Positions 18,356 to 25,442 of a stretch of DNA of 25,442 nt are shown piece by piece. The stretch is from contig JBBHKE010002830.1 of assembly GCA_037447655.1 (NCBI GenBank), forward strand, positions 74,904 through 100,345, in the 5' to 3' direction. Source of the DNA: Zygnema cylindricum (lineage: Eukaryota; Streptophyta; Zygnematophyceae; Zygnematales; Zygnemataceae). The notes below the pieces were generated by a model that was not told the DNA's origin, made no database searches, and saw only the letters and a program-made list of their open reading frames with translations. Numbering within the stretch: the first letter of the stretch is position 1; the number at the start of each line of letters is the position of its first letter. Made by a program: the position numbers and the translations under genes.

Positions 18356-19005
18356 TACTGCAGTCTCTTGACTAAATTTGACGCTTTTCAACAGTCAGTA
18401 CCCTCCCCGGAAAATACCGAAAGTACTGTCACTGTCACGAGTTGCATTATTATTATTTTCACGCGGTACCGTAAAAAAAGTGGACTCCAACGAGGCAATT
18501 TGCGGGTCAAAAACGGTCCTTCGAGAATGACCCGATCGATGAGCACATTGTATGACACGTGTCACCATTTCAGCCATTTATGATAAAATAAATAAAAATA
18601 GTGTAGTAATCGGGTATAATCGGATTGTTTTTTTTTTAATTCGTGTCTTTTTTTCTCGTCTGCTTTACGCGGCTAAAAATAAATAATTGTGATCCAAAGT
18701 CAAACTTTGGCGAGTCAATTGCCGTTTTGCGGAGACAGAAAGTTTCAAAAAATACGACGACCAAAATTTTAGTATTTTATTAGGAAAATTACACGTGTAG
18801 CTAAATGAGTGGCTCCACCTATTTTGCCGCGGCTATCCCAATCAGTGAGCTTCAACGGCTCTTTTTTTGCGGGTCCATCATTGGCCCAATAGAGTCCACC
18901 TCTCAGCGCCTCTTATTATTTCTGTACTTTCGTACTTTTCCACCGAAACCGACACACGGTATTGTATGTTCCACCAATAGGCTATTAGCACAGTCTTGTA
19001 CTGTA
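18356..19005. other. Spacer between inverted-repeat elements (copy B), no gene seen
   Basis: Counterpart of 7361-8010. Short open frames only, none recognisable. Confidence 0.4.
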
Positions 19006-19230
19006 CACCGTGTATCGCTATTACTCTATTAGCGTCAATGTTTTTTTCGCCACTTAAAACATCTTTTCTCCGTACACACTTGTCCGATTTTCAATTTGAG
19101 ACCGCCAATCGGAAGCTGAGAATTATAGCTTTCAATCGCCACTGTTAGATCCACAATCCGACATGTGTGTACGGAGAAAAGATGTTTTAAGTGGTGAAAA
19201 AAACATTGACGCTAATAGCGATTCGCGGTG
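19006..19230. mobile_element. Long-arm inverted-repeat element (MITE-like), member 2, copy B
   Basis: Copy of 8011-8235, including the asymmetric 8-bp ACTCTATT insertion in the left arm and the TA flanks. Confidence 0.75.
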
Positions 19231-20726
19231 TACTGTATTTTACCGTACTGTATTGCATTGTACTGGCTCGCTGAAGTCCGCCGCACTTGTCTTGTCATCA
19301 TGTGCTGGCGCTTGTCTTTTTCTGCGTATCCGTTGAGAAAGTCGGTTCCAACGGCTTCATTGAATGTCGGGGAGTGTATTTTCCGTACTAAAATCTGTCA
19401 GTATTTCTGCTGATTTTTTTTTACACGTGCGTAATATTATTTAGCGGTGCGCTTTCAGTGTGCAACGGTCCATTCAAAATCCAGCGCGGCGTCTGGAAAG
19501 TACCATGTAATTTCATAAAAAGACAAAAAAAATGAATTTCGTACAGTGTATTGGAATGACGTGTACGTTACGCTACAGTAATTTTTTCGCTATATTATTT
19601 TTTGTTTACTAAAAAAAAGTGGAGGTAACTTTATTTAAAGTGTTGACAAACACAGATATTCTGACCTAAAGACAAATGACAGTGTAGCCCTAATACAAAA
19701 AAAAATTGTATAATACAGGAAAAAAAACAGAGCATGTGTAAAGATCCTGAATTTTCTACTTTTTTTACGTAACACAAAAAAAAAATGTAGAAAGCGACAG
19801 CGCATTTCGTTGACAGCTCTGACACGTTCTATGTTTTTATTCGTCCACGTGTCAGAATTGACTGCCGACTTTACGGGACAAACATTGCGATTTTTTGCAA
19901 TTTTTGCGCCTTTGCCATTTTTTTCTCCAAATTTTACGGCGGTTTGTGACGTGACCCTACTGTGTGCACTCTTATGTATCAATTAGATTGTTTTCTGTGA
20001 GACGGAGTACACGTGGCGTAACGTGGGTGGCTCTAATTTTTGTGGCGAAAATTAATACGAAAAATAAAGTAAAGTACGGACAAATTAAAGGTCGTCGGGT
20101 AAAAAATTGTGAGGCTTTTGGTCACGACCGTAAAAAATTAAATAAATTATAAAAGATACTCTACAATTGTCACAGGTGACGTACCATTAGCATTTGTTTA
20201 TTTTACATGTACGATTTTTATAATTTCGTACGAAATATTCGTACTGTATGAAGTTTTATATTTGTTTATCGTACGGAAAAAAATCTCTGTCCTTCGACCG
20301 TACGCTGAAATAAAAGATTGCTCCGAATAGATTTTTTTCCCTCCGTTAAAACACTTTGTATGACGTGGCAGAAAGAGAACCCTATACGGCCAGCTAAATA
20401 TTTTTGTCGTGTAGCGTGACATCTGTGACAGCTCCACATTTTATTTTTGACCCCTGCCCGAGTTTTTTGTTGTTGTCTTCAATCCGCAAAAAAAAAATTG
20501 CGCGTAAAGACGACCCGGAAAACGCGGACGCGGTCGTCACTAAACGACAAAATAATTGACTTTTTTTGTTTCGTTTCTCTTTTGTTTTGTTCTTCCTTTT
20601 TCTCTTTTTGACAATTTGACTCTCCGCGTCTTTTTTTATTTTTCGAAGGCGACAAAATACCAATTTTAAACCAAGAAGAGACTAAAAAGCGACGAAAAAT
20701 AAAGAAAAAAATAGAGGAAAAGAAAT
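19231..20726. other. Long AT-rich spacer (copy B), no gene seen
   Basis: Counterpart of 8236-9731. No gene, RNA or element was recognised. Confidence 0.45.
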
Positions 20727-20773
20727 GGGAGGATTGGAGGGAGGGAGGGAAGGAGGAGAGGGAGGGGAGGGAA
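20727..20773 (+). repeat. G-run tract with quadruplex potential (copy B)
   Basis: Same GGG/GG-run tract as 9732-9778. Because copy B lacks the GA block, it lies only about 170 bp upstream of the TATA box, against about 450 bp in copy A. Confidence 0.5.
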
Positions 20774-20878
20774 GAAGCTTCCCTTTTCCTTCTTTTCCTT
20801 GACAGGAAATTTGACCTCTTTTTTGTTTTTCCCTCCGTGATTACTATTTTAGGGAAACTTTTCCTTTCATTTTAAAAG

Positions 20879-20943
20879 CAGGACAAATCAAATGGATCAA
20901 AATCGTTTTTCAAAATCAAAGGTCCGATCCACTCCGTCAGGAT
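20879..20943. other. Copy-B-specific 65-bp promoter-proximal segment
   Basis: Replaces the GA-rich block of copy A between matching flanks (common left end TTTTAAAAG, common right end at the TATA box). It contains GGATCAAAATCG and GGTCCGATCC. Its origin is unknown. Confidence 0.7.
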
Positions 20944-20954
20944 TATATAAATAG
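20944..20954 (+). promoter_or_regulatory. TATA box of the intact peptidase gene (copy B)
   Basis: TATATAAATAG, 387 bp before the ATG at 21342. It lies just after the region that differs between the two copies and is itself unchanged. Confidence 0.5.
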
Positions 20955-21341
20955 AGGGAGATGATATAAAAAATCGAATAAAAATCAAATCTGGAAAATT
21001 TTGGCAGTTTAAAAAAGCGATATATTTCCCCCTTTTTACAACCTTTTCAGTTCATTTCAATTAAATAATATTCACTTAAAAAAAAAAAAAAAAAAAAAAA
21101 AATAAAGAAAAAATCAACTTCTAATAATTTCACTTTTTTGATGTCTAACATTATTTATTTCCTTTTCCCACATTTTTTTTTCTGCACAACTTCATTATTG
21201 TTAATATTATTATTATTATTTATTTTTATTTTTCTAACTCCTATTTTTCTGTGTGTGTGTGTGTGTTTGCAGAAACTTTCCCACTTTTTTTTTTTTTTTT
21301 TTTTTTTTTTCTGACCTCAAATAGCCAAAACACTCCAAAAA
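20955..21341 (+). other. Probable 5' leader of the intact peptidase gene (copy B)
   Basis: A-run near 21079-21101, (GT)n near 21251-21265 followed by TTTGCAG, and a T-run near 21288-21310 followed by CTGACCTCAAATAG. A leader intron ending at one of these AGs is possible. The homopolymer runs differ in length from copy A. Confidence 0.35.
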
Positions 21342-24300
21342 ATGGGGCAGCTCCAAAATTTCGAAAATTTGGCACTTCCCCTCCTCCTTCTGACCACGCT
21401 CCTTGTCAGTTCCGTTTCCGTTACAAATTCCGTTTCAGTTCCAAAATCCGATCCATGTAAATCAGTAGGCGACAAATTTTCCGCGTCACTTCCCGTGACT
21501 CCCTCCGAATATAGATCCTGTTTATCCCAATTCCCCTTTAAACCCCAAGAATCCACACTAATCTTAAATACAATGTGGAAAGTTTTGGTTCAAATCTATC
21601 CGTATGTAAATCTCGCCGTCGAATCTCCGACGTCCGAACTTCCAAGCAAAGTTCGTCTTCGTCGCGAACTTATTCGTTTAAGAAATACGACATTCGAAAC
21701 GGATTTGGCGTTCCATGAGGCGCTGGTTGAGATTGTGTCGGCGCTAAACGACGGACATACGGGATGGACGCCGACATGTTATTTGGGCGTCGCACGTGCG
21801 AGGACGGGTTTTCCGCTCGTACGAGTGTACGACAGCGTACGGAATCGGACGCGCGTGTTCGTGTTTTTGGACGACGGTACGGATTTTGAGATTTTGAGAT
21901 TTTTGTTTGTGCGAATCAGTGCGGATATCGTGTGAATATTTTTAGAAATGTAATTTCGTGCGGTACGGCCGCACGAAATTAGTTTCGGCGAATCGTTGAA
22001 CAGGTTGCTGACAGCGCACTGAATTTCCGCACTGAATTGAATTTTATTCATTCATTGGTTGTAGTACGAGCTGATTTGTTGTGCAAATGTCTCATAAATG
22101 TCTCCACAAAGTCTCATAAATGTCTCATAAATGTCTCAAAAGTGTCCTCTAATTTCTTTTCAATTTCCTTTAAATGTGCAATTCGTGTCTCTCCAATGTT
22201 TTCCCTCCCTCAAAGTCTTCTCAATGTCCTCTAAGTCAGAGTCTTCTCCATGTCCGCTCAATCATGAAAAAATCTCTCGCTCCTCAATGTTTCTTCAGTG
22301 TCCCCTCAAGTGTCCTCTTAATGTTTCCTCAATGTCCTTTTTATATTTCATTCCTCAATGTCTTTTCAATGCCTTCTCAATGTCCCTTTAATATCTCTTC
22401 AATGTTTCCCCATTGCCCTCTATATATTCTTTTGATGCCACATCAATGTCCCTCTCATGTCTTTCAATGTCCTTCACGTTTATTTATAACATTCATTTGA
22501 TTGTTGCGCCTTCACAATTTTCTATCTCTTACAAATCTTTGTGTGCAAACATACAATGGCTGGTTTTAGATCTCGAGATTGGAACCGCGTATGTTCACAC
22601 GGAGACGGTGTTAAACAAAACTCTCGGAATTTATAAGGGCGCCGAAGTCTTGAAAATTAACGGAATTCCCGCCAACGAGTACGCGGAACTGCAAGCGACA
22701 AGAAGAGGCAGTTTCCGTGACCAGCAGTCACGACTGAACTCGATGTACTTGCGACCGTCAGCCACTCCGGGATCGTACTTTTACGGTCAACTGATGTCAC
22801 CGTGGCGATTGCCGTCAAACGATACCATGGAGTTCACTCTGCGAAGGTATTGCCAGAATTGTTCCTAATGTAGTAACATTGTACTTCTCCCTCCCTCCCT
22901 CTCTCCCTCCCTCCCTCCCTCCCTCCCTCGGCTTCTTGTTTCTCTAAGGCAGTCCACACTATTAATGGTGAGATGTGCCTCTTTAGGGTTATAAGATATA
23001 AATTTTGACTTTTGAATGTGATTCCCACGTGGCAGGTTGAACAGTACGGAAGAGGAAGTACTGCACGCGCCGTACTTTATGATCTATTACGGATCACCGT
23101 TTAACAGCAGCAGCCAGTACTATCAGTCTAACTGTCAAGCGTTACCGTCGAGCGTTAGTTCTAACGGAACTCTCAGCAAAGCCCACAGAAAAGATTCGGG
23201 CGGGCGTCACAAGTACCATATTCCGCACGAGAGGCCGGGATTGCGACACCGTTCCGTACCGTACTTTGCTGACGTCAAAAATTACGGTCTGACGGTGCTA
23301 TCCAACAGTACGGACCACGTGCAGGTGAGGAAACACATCTGAGGAAGGTGTTAACCAGTGACTCTTCTGTCACGTCACATTTTGCTATTTGTCACTTCAA
23401 GCCAAGGTTTGTCTAACGTCATGCCGGTTCACGTCACGTCACGTCACGTCACGTAAAGGTCGGTGAAGCCACATCACATCACAAAAAGTCGGTAATGTCA
23501 CGTCACGTCACGTTACGTCAAAGCCAGAAGAAGTCCTTTTCAGATGAAGTCATGAAGCCGATCGGATCTGCTGGGATTGAAAAAAGTGTACGGTAGATTA
23601 TGGTGTTTTTTCTCATGTTTGTTTTCACACGTGTGGCAGGTGTACTTGCTTCCGAATAGTACGACGGCCGTTATGACCATTCCGGATTTTCTGGGTGCTT
23701 TGGCCGGTAACAGTTCCGTTTCATCTTCTGAAGCGTTTGCAAGCTTTCTTGTCGAACTATATGTTGGGTACATGAAAGTCAAGTGAGTACTTTGATACAT
23801 TGTTCCCAACAATGTCACAAACAAACAAAGAAACAAATAAACAATTAAACAAATAGACAAAACAAAATAGGAATGCAAAAAAACAATATAGAATATAAGA
23901 AACTAAAGCAAAACCACAAGCAAATCAATAAAATACTAAAAAGTGAAGATTCTATCTTGTATAACAGCATCGTCTTGTTCCAAATACTATTCTTTTTTAT
24001 TTTGTCCGTTGACTATTCTGGATGTTCCTCTAATTTCTAAAGATATCATTTGTTCTAAAAATGATTTATTTGAATTTGCAGCATTTCGGGAGCTTCTCGT
24101 CTCATAATCGATCTTAGCAATAATGGCGGAGGGTACGCCGCGACTTCCGGATTTTTAACACAATTATTTTTTCCCCAATTTGGCGATCCCCAGTTCCATT
24201 TGCAATTCAAAGCACCACTTTTTGCACAAGAAGCGTACGAAAAAGCTAGCAGTTTTTCCGGTGCCGTAAATTCAACTTACAATTTTGCCGATTATTTTTC

Positions 24301-24862
24301 GATCGACGGACAACCTTTCAACACGTCGAGTAGTTTTTTTCTTCCTCTCGAAACAGTCACCCAAAATAATTTCAGTTCAAATTTCTCATCGCTTTTCAAA
24401 CTAGGAAATTATAGGAGTTTTTTTGAGTTATGGCCGACGACTAATTTATTCCATCCGAACAACATTTTACTACTAAGTAACGGATTGTGTTATTCAACAT
24501 GTGCAAATTTTGCTTATCAAATGAAACAAATTCATAATGTTAGACTTGTTACTGTTGGAGGAAGTGAAAATGAAAAACCTTTCGCGTTCAGTGACGGTGC
24601 TTCGGGATTTGTCGTAACGGATTACGGCGAGTTTTATGAAGAAGAAGTAATAAATTTGGGACTACAAAATTTTACGGCTTCTCCAAAACCTTTACCCATT
24701 CAAGGATCACTTCGATTTACAATCGCACAATCTTTTGGTCCAAAAAGTTCCTCGGTTCCCCAAGAGTTTATTTTCGAGCCCGGAAATTTCAAACTACGTT
24801 ATTCGTCCGAAAACGCACTTTCTTTACCGGCTTTATGGAAAGAGGTTGATAAACTATTTTAA
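21342..24862 (+). CDS. Secreted S41 / CPAF-like serine peptidase, complete five-exon gene
   Basis: Exons 21342-21876, 22570-22846, 23036-23324, 23640-23782 and 24082-24862 join in phases 1, 2, 0 and 2 to give 674 residues and a TAA. Residues 1 to about 27 form a signal peptide (ALPLLLLTTLLVSS), followed by a Cys-containing N-terminal domain. ALNDGHTGW places His139 where tail-specific and CPAF proteases carry the catalytic His. GIYKGAEVLKINGIPANEY fits the region before the peptidase core. RLIIDLSNNGGGY (from residue 421) and ILLLSNGLCYSTC (Ser553 as likely nucleophile) are S41 hallmarks. Many N-x-S/T sequons suit a secreted glycoprotein. The closest architecture I know is the 'tail specific protease' family of fungi and other microbial eukaryotes, related to chlamydial CPAF. 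The substrate is unknown. The ATG follows an A-rich leader (CTCCAAAAAATGG). Confidence 0.87.
22084..22476 (+). repeat. Minisatellite in peptidase intron 1 (copy B)
   Basis: Same CTCAATGTCCT-like repeat as 11414-11806. The host intron 21877-22569 differs from copy A at only a few positions (for example GTACCAG versus GTACGAG, and CACAATG versus CACAAAG). Confidence 0.75.
22889..22929 (+). repeat. (CCCT)n microsatellite in peptidase intron 2
   Basis: Tetranucleotide CTCC/CCCT run within the 189-bp intron 22847-23035. This part of the gene exists only in copy B. Confidence 0.8.
23428..23520 (+). repeat. Pentanucleotide (CACGT)n repeats in peptidase intron 3
   Basis: Two runs, about 23430-23454 and 23497-23520, of GTCAC/CACGT units, with a decayed CACATCACATC run between them. 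They lie inside the 315-bp intron 23325-23639. Its ends also carry CACGTG-type words: CCACGTGCAG|GTGAGG at the donor and ACACGTGTGGCAG|GTG at the acceptor. Confidence 0.75.
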
Positions 24863-25410
24863 ATCAGCCGATTTTCGAGTGTAAAATTGTGAAATTTTTC
24901 TGAAATTGTCTGATATCGTTGTCGAAAATGCAGAGGAAACAAGTTTTGTGTATCAAAAGTTCAATTTTTTCATGAAGGCAAATGAGGTTTTTACTTCCTT
25001 TTTTTAAGAAAATGAAACCAATTTTGGTTAGCCATTGCTTGCCGCCAATTATTTATTATTAGAAATGGTACGATAAAATTACAAATTGTACAAGTTTTAT
25101 GACAAAATCGGATACTTTGGTTGAGTTTATACTTTTGGAGTGTTAACAAGCTTTTTAGTAGATTATTTTTTTGTTTCAGTTTGTAAATTTATAATCAATT
25201 TATAAAATATGGTATTTGCAGTTGACTTTTTTGTATATTTGCATTTTTTGCAGTCTTGTGTGTGTTTAATGCGCATTTGTGGCCTTGTTGTTTCTCTGAT
25301 ATCTTTTTTTTGAGTTTTGCTTCACATTCTCAGACATTTGTCGGCATATTTAATATTTGTGTGTGTAGGTACATTTGTATTTTTGATACCGATGACGATC
25401 CCCCTCCCTC

Positions 25411-25442
<32 letters not shown>
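24863..25442 (+). other. 3' flank of the peptidase gene ending in a CT microsatellite
   Basis: AT-rich and without a recognisable gene. No AATAAA was found close to the stop; AATTTATAA-type words at about 25185-25205 are the nearest candidates for 3'-end signals. The window ends in (CT)n from about 25414. Confidence 0.5.

Larger units (their letters stand above)
13361..22815 (+). repeat. Large tandem duplication, unit B
   Basis: Second unit, in the same orientation. Beyond 22815 it continues into the 3' part of the peptidase gene, which unit A lacks, and its CSN1 part lacks the upstream exons, which unit A retains on its left. Confidence 0.95.

Noticed and set aside
23428-23520. CACGTCACGT runs as a cluster of bZIP/CRE or G-box regulatory sites
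   Set aside because: The regular 5-bp period and intron position indicate a microsatellite. Nothing independent supports regulation.
23540-23878. 112-codon - strand frame with a hydrophobic N-terminus
   Set aside because: It is antisense to peptidase exon 4 and its introns, and explained by them.
1-25442. tRNA, rRNA or snRNA genes
   Set aside because: No tRNA B-box-like or rRNA-like sequence was recognised on either strand by eye. A tRNAscan/Infernal run would settle it.

Overview
This is nuclear DNA from an intron-rich eukaryote. It is AT-rich, full of microsatellites and decayed mobile elements, and carries two spliced protein genes on the + strand. The coding exons were recovered by joining open stretches across GT-AG introns whose phases agree. 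The residues of the first gene read closest to land-plant CSN1 as I remember it, which weakly suggests the green lineage. The second gene is of a type better known from fungi and other microbial eukaryotes. The lineage is therefore unresolved.

Layout. (1) 1-4238: the 3' half of a COP9 signalosome subunit 1 gene (CSN1), with its 5' half outside the window. (2) 4239-10671: a long spacer with a decayed reverse-transcriptase remnant on the - strand, two related short inverted-repeat elements, purine tracts and a TATA box. (3) 10672-12147: the first two exons of a secreted S41/CPAF-like peptidase gene, cut off in the middle of exon 2. (4) 12148-13688: an array of about 12 degenerate repeat units. 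(5) 13689-22815: a second copy of everything from the CSN1 PCI exons to the same point in the peptidase gene. (6) 22816-24862: the rest of the peptidase gene, present only in this second copy. (7) 24863-25442: a 3' flank ending in a CT microsatellite.

The main structural event is a direct tandem duplication with a period of about 10.7-11.0 kb. The left edge of each unit lies in an intronic repeat array of CSN1 and the right edge inside peptidase exon 2. It leaves one CSN1 that is intact as far as visible (left), one complete peptidase gene (right), and a broken copy of each in between. From about 4.77 kb to 9.88 kb the copies look identical, so the duplication or a later homogenisation is very recent. 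A false haplotype duplication in the assembly must also be excluded.

The most unusual observation is that several introns are built from repeats of their own splice junctions. The CSN1 intron at 1933-2726, and the array at 12148-13688, consist of roughly 100-120 bp units carrying decayed copies of the exon segment encoding LYDQVRHRALIQ. The next intron (2865-4064) carries at least four decayed copies of its own acceptor plus the start of the following exon (ARIDSHNKIL). The first intron (81-840) carries a copy of its own acceptor and exon start 166 bp upstream. This fits intron creation or growth by repeated local duplication of exon-intron boundaries.
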